From Erythrobacteraceae bacterium WH01K (GTDB lineage: Bacteria > Pseudomonadota > Alphaproteobacteria > Sphingomonadales > Sphingomonadaceae), in contig CP115966.1 of assembly GCA_027941995.1 (NCBI GenBank), positions 310,001 to 374,000 of the forward strand: DNA of 64,000 bases. The letters run 5' to 3'. Below are positions 18,338-27,507 of this stretch, piece after piece. Both the position numbers and the translations under genes were made by a program. The notes under the pieces are model-generated. The model searched no databases. It was not told where the DNA came from and was given only the letters and a program-made list of their open reading frames with translations. Position 1 is the stretch's first letter, and each line of letters begins with the position of its first letter.

Positions 18338-19380
18338 AACGCTGGGCCATCCGCATCGGCGGCGTGCTCGCCGTCGCATTGCTGGGCCTGACCCTGCTCA
18401 ATGCCAGCTGGCTGGCGCCGGAGCCGAAAGGCGCGGTCAAGCTGATTGCGCATGGCGGGATCCACCAGCATGAAGCCGGCATCGGACGCGTGGGCGACAC
18501 CTGCACCGCCGCCCTGATCGAAGACCCGGTCCACGATTACCTCGAAAACACGCTCCCCTCGATCGAGCGGGCGGCTAGCCTCGGCGCGCATCTGGTGGAA
18601 ATCGATGTCACGCGCACACGCGACGGAAGGCTGGCCGTGTTCGGCGACGACACCGTCGATTGCCGCACGGATGGCAGCGGAGCCACGCGGAATTCTACGC
18701 TGGGTGAGCTGAAGGCACTCGATATCGGCCACGGCTATACCGCCGATGACGGGTCGACCTATCCTTTCCGAGGAAAAGGTACGGGCATGATGCCTGCGCT
18801 CGAGGAAGCGATGGCGGCATCCGGCAGGGCCGGGCTGCTTTACCGCTTCAAGAGCGAGGACGCCGAGGAGGCCGACCTGCTGGCCACCGCGATTGAAAAA
18901 GCCGGCCGGGACACGGGCCCGCGAGGCGATGCTTTCTACGGCTCTGCAGGGCCCGTCGCGCGAATCCGGCAATTGCTGCCGGACGCATGGGCCTTCACCC
19001 GCGCGGAGGCCGAGGCGTGTTCACGCGATTATGTGGCATCCGGCTGGACGGGCCATGTTCCGCAAAGCTGCCGGAACGGCACGATCATCGTACCGCTCGA
19101 CCGCCAGTGGGCATACTGGGGCTGGCCCAATCGCATGATCGCCCGCCTCGAGGCACATGGCACACGGATCGTGATCGTCGGTCCGCAGGGCGAAGGGCAC
19201 CCGCCGGGCCTCGACCTGCCCGAGCAGCTGGGCGAAATTCCGGCCAGCTTCAACGGATACGCTTTTGTCGACGACAGCCTCGCGGTCATCCCGGCCTTGA
19301 TCCAGCGGTTCGACGATCGGAGCCAGGCCGAAATCGATGCAGTCGTCGACGGTCTGGAACGCCGCCGCGCAAACAGGTAG
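18334..19380 (+). CDS. Glycerophosphodiester phosphodiesterase-fold protein with atypical catalytic motifs
   Basis: 348 residues. There is one N-terminal hydrophobic helix (RIGGVLAVALLGLTLLNASW), so it is probably anchored to the inner membrane with the rest in the periplasm. The GDPD barrel is recognisable from LIAHGG, YLENTLPSIERAASLGAHLVE and EIDVTRTRDGRLAVF. The usual HRG is HGG here, and the HD pair after the DV-TKDG strand is replaced by GDD, so normal glycerophosphodiester hydrolysis is doubtful. It is the last gene of the purEK-folA-ribF run. Confidence 0.72.
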   Translation: MKRWAIRIGGVLAVALLGLTLLNASWLAPEPKGAVKLIAHGGIHQHEAGIGRVGDTCTAALIEDPVHDYLENTLPSIERAASLGAHLVEIDVTRTRDGRLAVFGDDTVDCRTDGSGATRNSTLGELKALDIGHGYTADDGSTYPFRGKGTGMMPALEEAMAASGRAGLLYRFKSEDAEEADLLATAIEKAGRDTGPRGDAFYGSAGPVARIRQLLPDAWAFTRAEAEACSRDYVASGWTGHVPQSCRNGTIIVPLDRQWAYWGWPNRMIARLEAHGTRIVIVGPQGEGHPPGLDLPEQLGEIPASFNGYAFVDDSLAVIPALIQRFDDRSQAEIDAVVDGLERRRANR

Positions 19381-19462
19381 CGCTGCAGGCGCACCCAGCT
19401 TGCAAATTCTCCCGCAATAGGGTCTAGGCCGCGCCATCAAATTTCCGCGCCTTTTTCGGCGC

Positions 19463-20047
19463 ATGACCGAGGATACTGGCATCATGCAGGTCGATCAAAC
19501 CGCCCTTCCCGGCTGCCTCATCCTGACCCCGCGCCGGTTCGGGGACGACCGCGGCTGGTTCAGCGAGGTATATTCGAAGCGCGCCCTCGCCGATGCGGGG
19601 ATCACGTGCGATTTCGTGCAGGACAACCACTCGCTCAGCCGCGATGCAGGGACGGTACGCGGCCTCCATTACCAGAGCCCGCCGCACGCACAGGCGAAGC
19701 TGGTGCGGGTCGCCAGCGGCGCGGTGCGCGATGTCGCCGTCGATTTCCGCGAAGGCTCGCCAACGTTCGGCCAGCATGTCGTGGTCGAATTGTCAGCGGA
19801 GAACGGCCGTCAGCTCTTCATCCCGGCCGGCTTCCTCCACGGCTTCGTCGCTTTGCAGCCGGACACCGAGCTATTGTACAAATGCTCCGATTTCTACGCC
19901 CCCGAATGCGACGGCACGATTCGTTTCGACGATCCCGACCTTGCCATCGACTGGGGCATTGCCCGCGAAGACGCCGTGCTGTCGGCCAAGGATGCCGCCG
20001 CACCCTCGCTCGCCGAAGCGGGCACGCCTTTCCAATATGAAAGCTGA
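19463..20047 (+). CDS. rmlC: dTDP-4-dehydrorhamnose 3,5-epimerase
   Basis: 194 residues from ATG 19463; an internal ATG at 19484 (MQVDQTALPG) has a better placed GAGGA site and matches the usual family start, so the true start may be there. Key motifs are RFGDDRGWFSEVY, FVQDNHSLSRDAGTVRGLHY with the catalytic His, and FIPAGFLHGFVAL. It epimerises dTDP-4-keto-6-deoxyglucose on the way to dTDP-L-rhamnose. It is first of rmlC-rmlB-rmlD. Confidence 0.94.
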   Translation: MTEDTGIMQVDQTALPGCLILTPRRFGDDRGWFSEVYSKRALADAGITCDFVQDNHSLSRDAGTVRGLHYQSPPHAQAKLVRVASGAVRDVAVDFREGSPTFGQHVVVELSAENGRQLFIPAGFLHGFVALQPDTELLYKCSDFYAPECDGTIRFDDPDLAIDWGIAREDAVLSAKDAAAPSLAEAGTPFQYES

Positions 20048-20050
20048 GAC

Positions 20051-21091
20051 ATGAGACTCCTCGTCACCGGCGCTGCCGGATTTATCGGATCGGCCGTCAC
20101 GCGGCAGGCTATCGCCGCCGGGCACGACGTCTGCGCGCTCGATTCGCTGACCTATGCCGCCTGCCTCGACAACCTCGCCAGCGTGTCGGAAAGCCCGCTT
20201 TACAGCTTCGCGCAAGTGGATATCCGCGACCGCGATTCGCTCGACCGGGTGATCGGCGGGTTCGAGCCTGACGCCATCATGCACCTCGCGGCGGAAAGCC
20301 ATGTCGACCGCTCGATCGACGGCCCGGGCACGTTCATCGACACCAATGTCATGGGCACGTTCCACCTGCTCGAGGCGGCGCGCGCCTACTGGACCGAGGC
20401 AGGTAAGCCGGAAGCTTTCCGCTTCCACCATGTCTCGACCGACGAGGTCTACGGATCGCTCGGTGAAACGGGCATGTTCACCGAGGACACGCCCTACGAT
20501 CCGCGCAGCCCCTACTCGGCCAGCAAGGCCGCCAGCGACCATCTGGCCCGCGCATGGGGCGAAACCTACGGCCTGCCGGTCATCGTCACCAATTGTTCGA
20601 ACAATTACGGACCCTACCAATTCCCGGAAAAACTGATCCCGGTGGTCATTCTGCGCGCGCTGGCGGGCGAGGAAATCCCGGTCTACGGCGCGGGCGAGAA
20701 CGTGCGCGACTGGCTCTATGTCGAGGATCACGCCGACGCGCTGCTGACCGTGCTGGACAAGGGCCGCGTGGGCCGCACCTACAATATCGGCGGCGAGAAC
20801 GAGGCGAAGAACATCGACATCGTGCGGACGATCTGCCGCCTGCTCGACGAGAAGCGCCCGGCCAACAAACCGCGCGAGGAGCAGATCGCCTTCGTCACCG
20901 ACCGGCCGGGGCACGACATGCGCTATGCCATCGATCCCGAACGCATCCGCAGCGAACTGGGCTGGCGGCCCAGTGTGACGCTGGAGGAGGGGCTGTCCGC
21001 GACCGTCGACTGGTACCTGGAAAACGAGGACTGGTGGCGCGCCTTGCAGGAACGGCAGGGTGTAGGCGAGCGACTGGGCACGAAAGGGTGA
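20051..21091 (+). CDS. rmlB: dTDP-glucose 4,6-dehydratase
   Basis: 346 residues, an extended SDR enzyme. The NAD-binding motif is [10 protein letters not shown] near residue 7, the catalytic T-D-E triplet lies in [12 protein letters not shown], and the YxxxK pair is in [13 protein letters not shown]. It converts dTDP-glucose to dTDP-4-keto-6-deoxyglucose. It starts 3 bp after rmlC and shares a GTGA overlap with rmlD. Confidence 0.96.
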   Translation: MRLLVTGAAGFIGSAVTRQAIAAGHDVCALDSLTYAACLDNLASVSESPLYSFAQVDIRDRDSLDRVIGGFEPDAIMHLAAESHVDRSIDGPGTFIDTNVMGTFHLLEAARAYWTEAGKPEAFRFHHVSTDEVYGSLGETGMFTEDTPYDPRSPYSASKAASDHLARAWGETYGLPVIVTNCSNNYGPYQFPEKLIPVVILRALAGEEIPVYGAGENVRDWLYVEDHADALLTVLDKGRVGRTYNIGGENEAKNIDIVRTICRLLDEKRPANKPREEQIAFVTDRPGHDMRYAIDPERIRSELGWRPSVTLEEGLSATVDWYLENEDWWRALQERQGVGERLGTKG

Positions 21092-21933
21092 CCGTCCTCG
21101 TCTTCGGGACGAGCGGGCAGGTCGGGACCGAACTGGCCGCGCTCGAAAACGTGCGCTCGCTGTCGCGGGCGGAAGCTGACCTGTCCGATCCGGAATCGTG
21201 CGCGCAGGCGATTCGCGCAGCGGACTGCACCGCGGTGATCAACGCGGCCGCCTATACTGCGGTCGACAGGGCCGAGGAGGACGAGGCCACGGCAATCGTC
21301 GTCAATGCCGAGGCTCCCGCTGCGATGGCGCGGGCTGCGGCGGACAAGGGCGTTCCCTTCGTCCATATCTCGACCGATTACGTGTTCGGCGGGGCGGGCG
21401 ATGCGCCGTTCCGGCCTTCCGACCCCACCGGACCGCTCGGCGCCTATGGACGGACCAAGCTGGCGGGCGAGGACGCGGTGCGCAGCGCGGGCGGGGTCCA
21501 TGCGATCCTGCGGACGAGCTGGGTCTTCTCCGCCCACGGCAACAATTTCGTGAAGACGATGCTGCGCCTTGCCGAAAGCCGCGACCATTTGACCGTGGTG
21601 GGCGACCAGCATGGCGGACCGACGCCTGCGCGCGCCATTGCCGAGGCGTGCCATGCCATCGCGCACCAGCTTGCAGACGACCCGGAGAAATCCGGAACCT
21701 ACCACTTCTCCGGTGCGCCCGACACGACATGGGCCGGTTTCGCCCGAGCCGTGTTCGAGGAAGCGGGCGAGGCGGTGACGGTCGAGGATATCCCCACCAG
21801 CGCCTATTCCACCCCGGCCGCCCGGCCGCTCAATTCGCGGATGGATTGCAGCGCGACCGAGGCCACGTTCGGTATCGCGCGGCCCGACTGGCGCAGCGAT
21901 CTGGCGCAGGTGATCGCGCAGCTTCGCAGCTGA
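21088..21933 (+). CDS. rmlD: dTDP-4-dehydrorhamnose reductase
   Basis: 281 residues starting at GTG 21088, overlapping the rmlB stop by 4 bp. Signatures: [15 protein letters not shown] (NADPH site), [24 protein letters not shown] and the YxxxK pair in [13 protein letters not shown]. It performs the last step to dTDP-L-rhamnose, used in surface polysaccharide. rmlA, the first enzyme of the pathway, is absent from this cluster. Confidence 0.96.
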   Translation: MTVLVFGTSGQVGTELAALENVRSLSRAEADLSDPESCAQAIRAADCTAVINAAAYTAVDRAEEDEATAIVVNAEAPAAMARAAADKGVPFVHISTDYVFGGAGDAPFRPSDPTGPLGAYGRTKLAGEDAVRSAGGVHAILRTSWVFSAHGNNFVKTMLRLAESRDHLTVVGDQHGGPTPARAIAEACHAIAHQLADDPEKSGTYHFSGAPDTTWAGFARAVFEEAGEAVTVEDIPTSAYSTPAARPLNSRMDCSATEATFGIARPDWRSDLAQVIAQLRS

Positions 21934-21988
21934 GACCTATCTGCAGGCTTTATCCGCCCCGCGATATGCACTAACCGCCCTGCCCATC

Positions 21989-24835
21989 ATGTCTGAAGCT
22001 CCCGACTATAAAAGCACCGTCTTCCTGCCGAAGACCGACTTCCCGATGAAGGCCGGCCTGCCGCAGAAGGAACCGGGCATCCAGGCCCGCTGGGAAAGCG
22101 GGAAGCTGTACGAGGAACTGCGCGCGGCGCGGGAAGGCCGGGAGAAGTTCATCCTCCACGATGGCCCGCCCTACGCCAATGGCGACATGCATATCGGCCA
22201 CGCGCTGAACCATGTGCTGAAGGACATGGTCTGTCGCACGCAGAACCTGATGGGCAAGGACGCGCCCTATGTGCCCGGCTGGGACTGCCACGGTCTGCCG
22301 ATCGAATGGAAGGTCGAGGAGCAGTACCGCAAGAAGAAGCTGAACAAGGACGAGGTTCCCCCGGCCGAATTCCGCGCCGAATGCCGCGCCTACGCCCAGA
22401 AATGGGTCGATACGCAGCGCGAGCAATTGAAGCGCCTTGGCATCATGGGCGACTGGGACAACCCGTACCTGACGATGGATTTCGAGGCCGAGGCGACCAT
22501 CGTTGCGGAGCTTATGAAGTTCGTCGAGGCGGGCAATCTCTACCGCGGATCGAAGCCGGTGATGTGGAGCCCGGTCGAAAAGACCGCGCTGGCCGAAGCG
22601 GAGGTCGAGTACGAGGACATCGTTTCGACCCAGATCGACGTGGCGTTCGAGATTACGGAGAGCCCGATCGCGGAATTGGTCGGCGCGCATGCGGTGATCT
22701 GGACGACGACGCCGTGGACGATCCCTGTGAACCAGGCCTTGGCTTATGGGCCGGAGGTTGATTACGTCCTTTGGCGCGAGCGAGACGGAACACGCTTCCT
22801 CGTCGCATCGGCGTTGCTCGGCGATTTTCTGAAACGTGCTGGCTTAGGGCCACAAGCGACCGAGAACTCGGAAATCTACGGAGCAGTAGGTGAAAGGCAT
22901 GGCGACAATGTTCAGCACTGGAAAGGCTCCGACCTCGCCGGAACCATAGTCCGCCACCCGATGCACCATCTCGGCGGGTTCTACGCCAGGCCCCGCCCCT
23001 TCCTGCCTGGCGAGTTCGTCACGACAGACTCCGGCACCGGCCTCGTCCACATGGCGCCCGACCATGGCGAGGACGATTTCGAGCTGTGCAAGGCGCATGG
23101 ACTCGAACCGCAATTCGCGGTGATGGATGACGGGCGCTATCGCGACGACTGGGAATGGCTGGGTGCGGACGACCTCGACGAAGAGGGCAAGGAACGCCGC
23201 CGCTCCGTCATCAACAAGCCGTTCAATGCGCCGGACGGACCGATCTGCAACGATTTGCGCGAGGTCGGCGCTCTGCTCTCGGCGAGCGACGATTACCAGC
23301 ACTCCTACCCCCATAGCTGGCGCAGCAAGGCCAAGGTCATTTTCCGCTGCACCCCGCAATGGTTCGTGCCGATGGACCGCGAACTCGAAGGTGAAGGCAC
23401 GCTGCGAAGCCGTGCGACCTCCGAAATCGACCGCGTCCAGTTCATCCCCGAAAAGGGCCGCAACCGCATCGGCTCCATGGTGGAAGGCCGCCCCGACTGG
23501 GTGCTCTCCCGCCAGCGCGCATGGGGTGTCCCGATCACGCTGTTCGTCAAGAAGGGTACCAACGACTATTTGCAGGACGCAGACGTCAACGCCCGCATCG
23601 TGGCCGCCATCCGCGACGAGGGCGTCGATGCCTGGACCGAGGACCGGAAGGCCGACTATCTCGGCTCCGGCTACGACGCAGACAATTACGAGATGGTCAC
23701 CGACATTCTCGATGTCTGGTTCGACAGCGGCTGCACCCACGCCTTCGTGCTGGAAAGCGGGCGCTGGCCGGCGCTGCAATGGCCGGCGAACCTTTATCTC
23801 GAAGGCAGCGACCAGCATCGCGGCTGGTTCCAGTCCTCGCTGCTCGAAAGCTGCGCCACGCGCGGCCGCGCGCCCTACGACCAGGTGCTGACCCATGGCT
23901 TCACCATGGCGAGCGACGGGCGCAAGATGTCGAAATCGCTCGGCAACACGATCGATCCGCTGAAAGTGATGGAGCAATACGGCGCGGACATCATCCGCCT
24001 GTGGGCGCTTTCGGTGGATTACACCGAAGACCACCGGATCGGCGACGAAATCCTGAAGGGCGTGGGCGACCAGTATCGCCGCCTGCGCAACACCTTCCGC
24101 TATTTGCTCGGCGCGCTGGACGGTTTCGTCGGCGACATGAGCGATGCGGGCGAAGTGCCGGAGCTGGAAATCTACGTCCTCTCGCTGCTGGCCGATCTCG
24201 ACGGCAAGCTGCGCAAGGCGGCGCTGGAATACGATTTCAACACGTACACCCGCCTGCTGGTCGATTTCTGCAACGAGGACCTTTCCGCCTTCTTCTTCGA
24301 TATCCGCAAGGATACGCTGTATTGCGACGGTCCGGACAGCACGGTCCGCAATGCCTACCGCACGGTGCTCGACCTGCTGTTCCACGCGCTGGTCCGCTAC
24401 GTCGCACCGGTGCTGGTCTTCACGGCGGAAGAAGTCTGGAGCACGCGCTATCCGGACGATGGCGAACAGGGCGGCAGCGTCCACCTCCTCGAATGGCCGC
24501 AGGTCCCCGCCGTTACCGCTGATGTCTGGCGCTGGGAAAAACTGCGCGACCTGCGTGAGCGGGTGACGGAGGCGATCGAGCCGCTGCGCCGAGAAAAGAC
24601 CATTCGTTCCAGCAACGAAGCCGACGTCGTCGTTCCGGCCTCTGCCGTTCCCGACGGCTTTACCGACGAAGCGCTGGCCGAGCTGTTCATTTGCGCGTCA
24701 GTCGCGCGCGGCGATGGAGACAGCGTGACAGTCACGAGATCCAGCGAAGACAAGTGCGGGCGCTGCTGGCGGCTGCTGCCTTCCGTCGAGGAAGACGGCG
24801 CGCTGTGCGACCGGTGCGCAAGCGTTCTGGCATGA
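21989..24835 (+). CDS. ileS: Isoleucyl-tRNA synthetase
   Basis: 948 residues, class I synthetase. The HIGH motif is in NGDMHIGHALNHVLKD (around residue 70), the KMSKS motif in DGRKMSKSLGN (around 650), and the C-terminal zinc finger in CGRCW...CDRC. It charges tRNA-Ile and edits Val in the CP1 domain. About 250 bp (22740-22990) have looser, less GC-rich codon choice than the rest. The stop overlaps the lspA start (ATGA). Confidence 0.97.
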   Translation: MSEAPDYKSTVFLPKTDFPMKAGLPQKEPGIQARWESGKLYEELRAAREGREKFILHDGPPYANGDMHIGHALNHVLKDMVCRTQNLMGKDAPYVPGWDCHGLPIEWKVEEQYRKKKLNKDEVPPAEFRAECRAYAQKWVDTQREQLKRLGIMGDWDNPYLTMDFEAEATIVAELMKFVEAGNLYRGSKPVMWSPVEKTALAEAEVEYEDIVSTQIDVAFEITESPIAELVGAHAVIWTTTPWTIPVNQALAYGPEVDYVLWRERDGTRFLVASALLGDFLKRAGLGPQATENSEIYGAVGERHGDNVQHWKGSDLAGTIVRHPMHHLGGFYARPRPFLPGEFVTTDSGTGLVHMAPDHGEDDFELCKAHGLEPQFAVMDDGRYRDDWEWLGADDLDEEGKERRRSVINKPFNAPDGPICNDLREVGALLSASDDYQHSYPHSWRSKAKVIFRCTPQWFVPMDRELEGEGTLRSRATSEIDRVQFIPEKGRNRIGSMVEGRPDWVLSRQRAWGVPITLFVKKGTNDYLQDADVNARIVAAIRDEGVDAWTEDRKADYLGSGYDADNYEMVTDILDVWFDSGCTHAFVLESGRWPALQWPANLYLEGSDQHRGWFQSSLLESCATRGRAPYDQVLTHGFTMASDGRKMSKSLGNTIDPLKVMEQYGADIIRLWALSVDYTEDHRIGDEILKGVGDQYRRLRNTFRYLLGALDGFVGDMSDAGEVPELEIYVLSLLADLDGKLRKAALEYDFNTYTRLLVDFCNEDLSAFFFDIRKDTLYCDGPDSTVRNAYRTVLDLLFHALVRYVAPVLVFTAEEVWSTRYPDDGEQGGSVHLLEWPQVPAVTADVWRWEKLRDLRERVTEAIEPLRREKTIRSSNEADVVVPASAVPDGFTDEALAELFICASVARGDGDSVTVTRSSEDKCGRCWRLLPSVEEDGALCDRCASVLA

Positions 24836-25368
24836 GCAGCCTGTTCACGAAGAACCGGCTGATCGGCCTCGCCATCGCGGTGATCGTCTGCGCGGCGGAC
24901 CAGTACATCAAGTGGCTGGTGCGCGTGCCGCTTGAACTGCGGGAGAAAGGCGTGATCGAGCTGATCCCGTTCTTCGACCTGCGCTGGACGCAGAATTTCG
25001 GCGTCTCGCTCGGCATGTTCGAGGCGACCAGCGTGGAAATGCGCTGGATTCTCGTGCTCGTCACCGCGCTGATCGCCGTGGTCGTCGCCATCTGGATGAT
25101 GCGCGAGAGGGCGATGGGCGACATCCTCGGCCTGGCGCTGATCCTGGGCGGTGCGCTCGGCAATATCTACGATCGTTACACCTGGGGCTACGTGATCGAC
25201 TATGCCGACCTGCATATCGGCGAATTCCGGCCCTTCCTCATCTTCAACGTCGCCGATGCGGCCATCACCATCGGCGTGTTGATAATCCTTGCCCGTTCCT
25301 TCTTCCTGCGCGACAGTGAAGAGGACACACCAAAGGACGCCGAAGCCGCGTCCCCGGAGACGAATTGA
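24832..25368 (+). CDS. lspA: Lipoprotein signal peptidase (signal peptidase II)
   Basis: 178 residues, four transmembrane helices. The catalytic aspartates lie in GNIYDRYTWGYVIDY and FNVADAAITIG. Upstream motifs AADQYIKWLV and NFGVSLGMF also match. It cleaves signal peptides of prolipoproteins in the inner membrane. It overlaps ileS at its start and the DUF3035 lipoprotein gene at its stop (TGATG). Acidic C-terminal tail. Confidence 0.96.
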   Translation: MSSLFTKNRLIGLAIAVIVCAADQYIKWLVRVPLELREKGVIELIPFFDLRWTQNFGVSLGMFEATSVEMRWILVLVTALIAVVVAIWMMRERAMGDILGLALILGGALGNIYDRYTWGYVIDYADLHIGEFRPFLIFNVADAAITIGVLIILARSFFLRDSEEDTPKDAEAASPETN

Positions 25369-25778
25369 TGCGTACCCTTGCGAAGTCCGCCATCCTGGCC
25401 CTGCCCACGCTCGCCCTTGCGGCCTGCGGCGGTGGCGGCTTGCTGGACCGTGACCGTCCGGACGAATTTGCCGTGCAGCGGCAGGCCCCGCTGGTCGTGC
25501 CGCCGGACTTCAACCTCGTTCCCCCGTCCGAAGGCGCACCGCGCCCGGTCGGCAACACCGCGCAGGAACAGGCGCTCGACGCCCTGTTCGGCGGCCCGGC
25601 CCCGCGCTCCAGCGTGGAAACCAGCGTCCTCGACCGTGCCGGAGAGGCTGCTCCCGGGATCCGTTCCGTCGTCGGCAGCGAGCGGACGAACACCGTCGCC
25701 AAGGGCCGCGTAACCCGCGACATCATCGCCGCGCCGGAAGGCGACGGTCAGGCCGCGCAGGCGGTTATTCCGGGTTAA
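25368..25778 (+). CDS. DUF3035 lipoprotein
   Basis: 136 residues from ATG 25368. A signal peptide ending in LALAAC gives a lipobox with the modified Cys near residue 20. The mature part begins with a Gly-rich linker and includes RPDEFAVQRQAPLVVPPDF, the hallmark of DUF3035, a family of short alphaproteobacterial outer-envelope proteins of unknown function. It sits directly after lspA, whose product would process it. Its stop codon lies inside the loop of the following terminator. Confidence 0.88.
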   Translation: MRTLAKSAILALPTLALAACGGGGLLDRDRPDEFAVQRQAPLVVPPDFNLVPPSEGAPRPVGNTAQEQALDALFGGPAPRSSVETSVLDRAGEAAPGIRSVVGSERTNTVAKGRVTRDIIAAPEGDGQAAQAVIPG

Positions 25779-25799
25779 GGACCCGGAATAACCTTTTTT
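25763..25799 (+). terminator. Rho-independent terminator of the ileS-lspA-DUF3035 operon
   Basis: A perfect 13-bp stem, GGTTATTCCGGGT (25763-25775) with ACCCGGAATAACC (25781-25793), a 5-nt loop TAAGG, and six Ts at 25794-25799. The TAA of the upstream lipoprotein gene (25776-25778) is in the loop, so the gene's last four codons form the left arm. Confidence 0.93.
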
Positions 25800-26096
25800 G
25801 ATTTGCGAACCCGCCTCCGCGGGTTCGTCCTCGGTGCTATTTCGACGCTTCGCGTCGAGCACCTGCGGGCGTGCAGTCGCCCTTGCGACGCGCTAGTCGC
25901 GCACCGGAATTCGCGACAAACTATTGGCTTGGGATGGTTCGGGGCCGTGAGGCCCCGCAAGGCCGACCGGCCGCCCGCAGCGACGCGACCTTCAGGTCGC
26001 ATGAGCGAGGAAGCAAGGAGCGCGGACGCGCTCCGCCCGCAGGGTCCAAACAAAAAACTCGCGCCCTGCCTCCCGCGCAACGCCTGTAACCGGGTT
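25800..26096. repeat. Non-coding run of stacked small palindromes between convergent genes
   Basis: About 300 bp with no believable gene, made of successive hairpins: 25806-25827 (9-bp stem, CTCC loop); 25833-25863 (GGTGCT/AGCACC around CGACGC/GCGTCG); four alternating complementary GTCGC/GCGAC words at 25876, 25885, 25896 and 25913; 25940-25957 (CGGGGCC/GGCCCCG); 25961-25972; 25985-26000 (GCGACC/GGTCGC); 26017-26034 (GGAGCGC/GCGCTCC); and GCAGGG/CCCTGC at 26039 and 26064. It resembles an intergenic palindromic repeat of the REP type. Copies elsewhere in the genome would confirm this. Confidence 0.6.
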
Positions 26097-27095
26097 CTAA
26101 ATCAAACCCGCCAACGGCGAACTGGGATCCGCATATTTCCGGGTCGCCATCCGCCCTGCCAAATACGCATCGCGCCCGGCTTCGACCGCCAGTTTCATTG
26201 CGCGGGCCATGCGGATGGGGTCCTGTGCCTCGGCGATAGCGGTATTCATCAACACACCGTCGCAGCCGAGCTCCATCGCGACCGCCGCATCGCTCGCCGT
26301 GCCCACGCCCGCATCGACCAGCACCGGAACCTTCGCACCCTCCACGATAAGGCGGATAGTCACGCGGTTCTGGATGCCGAGGCCGCTTCCGATCGGCGCG
26401 CCCAGGGGCATGATCGCGACCGCACCCGCTTCCTCCAGCTGCTGCGCGGCGATCGGGTCGTCGGCGCAATAGACCATCGGATGGAAGCCTTCCTTCGCCA
26501 GCACCTCGGTCGCCTTCAGCGTTTCGCGCATATCGGGGTAGAGCGTGCGCGCTTCGCCCAGCACTTCCAGCTTCACCAGGTCCCAGCCGCCCGCTTCCCG
26601 GGCGAGGCGCAGCGTGCGGATCGCCTCGTCGGCGGTAAAGCAGCCGGCCGTGTTCGGCAGGTAGGTGACCTTTTTGGGGTCGATGTAATCGGTCAGCATC
26701 GGCGCCTTGGGATCGCTGACATTGACCCGGCGCACGGCAACGGTGACGATTTCCGCCCCGCTCGCCTCGAGCGCGGCGGCGTTCTGTTCGAAATCCTTGT
26801 ACTTGCCCGTGCCGACAATCAGGCGCGAGGCGAAGGTCCGCCCGGCAACGCTCCAGCTGTCCTGCCCGGCATGGTCCCCGCCGCCGACGAAATGGACGAT
26901 TTCCAGCCGGTCGCCCTCGGACAGGGCCACCTCGGCCAGGGTGGACCGAGGGGCGATTTCGCCATTATGCTCGACCGCGACCCTTGCCGGGTCGAGGTCC
27001 AGCTCGCGCACCAGCTGCGCGGCGGTCGATGCCGACGTGCTGCGGCTATCGCCATTGACGGTTACGGTGATGCTGGTGGCCTGTGTCTCGCTCAT
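26097..27095 (-). CDS. thiG: Fused sulfur carrier ThiS - thiazole synthase ThiG
   Basis: 332 residues. Residues 1-73 are a ThiS-like ubiquitin fold ([10 protein letters not shown] at the start, ending IVHFVGGG at 66-73). Residues ~81-332 are complete Thi[16 protein letters not shown], the Schiff-base Lys175 in [10 protein letters not shown], and [20 protein letters not shown]. ThiG makes the thiazole phosphate of thiamin using ThiS-thiocarboxylate. In this fusion the Gly-Gly is internal and followed by DHAGQDSW, so thiocarboxylate formation would need cleavage or a separate carrier. It starts 17 bp after merC on the same strand. Confidence 0.92.
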   Translation of the reverse strand: MSETQATSITVTVNGDSRSTSASTAAQLVRELDLDPARVAVEHNGEIAPRSTLAEVALSEGDRLEIVHFVGGGDHAGQDSWSVAGRTFASRLIVGTGKYKDFEQNAAALEASGAEIVTVAVRRVNVSDPKAPMLTDYIDPKKVTYLPNTAGCFTADEAIRTLRLAREAGGWDLVKLEVLGEARTLYPDMRETLKATEVLAKEGFHPMVYCADDPIAAQQLEEAGAVAIMPLGAPIGSGLGIQNRVTIRLIVEGAKVPVLVDAGVGTASDAAVAMELGCDGVLMNTAIAEAQDPIRMARAMKLAVEAGRDAYLAGRMATRKYADPSSPLAGLI

Positions 27096-27112
27096 GCAGT
27101 GCGAGATAGCGG

Positions 27113-27496
27113 TCAGCGCGCCTCAGGCAAGTGCGGACGAAGGTTCAGTATGTGTCCAAGCGAAACCAGCGCCACGCCGATGATCGTCAGCACGGCCTCT
27201 TCCCATCCGTGCGGGGCGGCCAGTGCGCCGCCCATGAAGGTCAGGCCCATCATGGCAACGACGAAAGGAGCACGGCGGCGATGGCGCAAGGCTCCCCAGC
27301 CGATGGTGACGGCAGCAATGACCAGTGCGACCAGCAGGCCCCAGCGGTGGATTTCAGGGGCGAAGATCCATTGGCTGCCGATCCCCACCGCCGACACGAT
27401 CAGGATGCTCGCCAGACAATGCAGGGCGCACAGGCCCGACAGAAGTATGCCGGCCCGGTCCATACGCTGGCGCATCGGGTTGAGGGATCGTGTCAT
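27113..27496 (-). CDS. MerC-domain membrane protein
   Basis: 127 residues with four hydrophobic helices, starting [20 protein letters not shown], where the CALHC pair is the MerC metal-binding motif. The rest ([28 protein letters not shown] region, then [17 protein letters not shown]) fits the family. There is no mer operon here, so a housekeeping metal-uptake role, possibly zinc, is more likely than mercury resistance; this is inference from the Zur-like site upstream. It is followed by thiSG after 17 bp. Confidence 0.8.
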   Translation of the reverse strand: MTRSLNPMRQRMDRAGILLSGLCALHCLASILIVSAVGIGSQWIFAPEIHRWGLLVALVIAAVTIGWGALRHRRRAPFVVAMMGLTFMGGALAAPHGWEEAVLTIIGVALVSLGHILNLRPHLPEAR

Positions 27497-27507
27497 GTGC
27501 GAACACA

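Noticed and set aside
27096-27112. TPP riboswitch in front of thiSG
   Set aside because: Only 17 bp separate it from merC, and no CUGAGA-type motif is present upstream.
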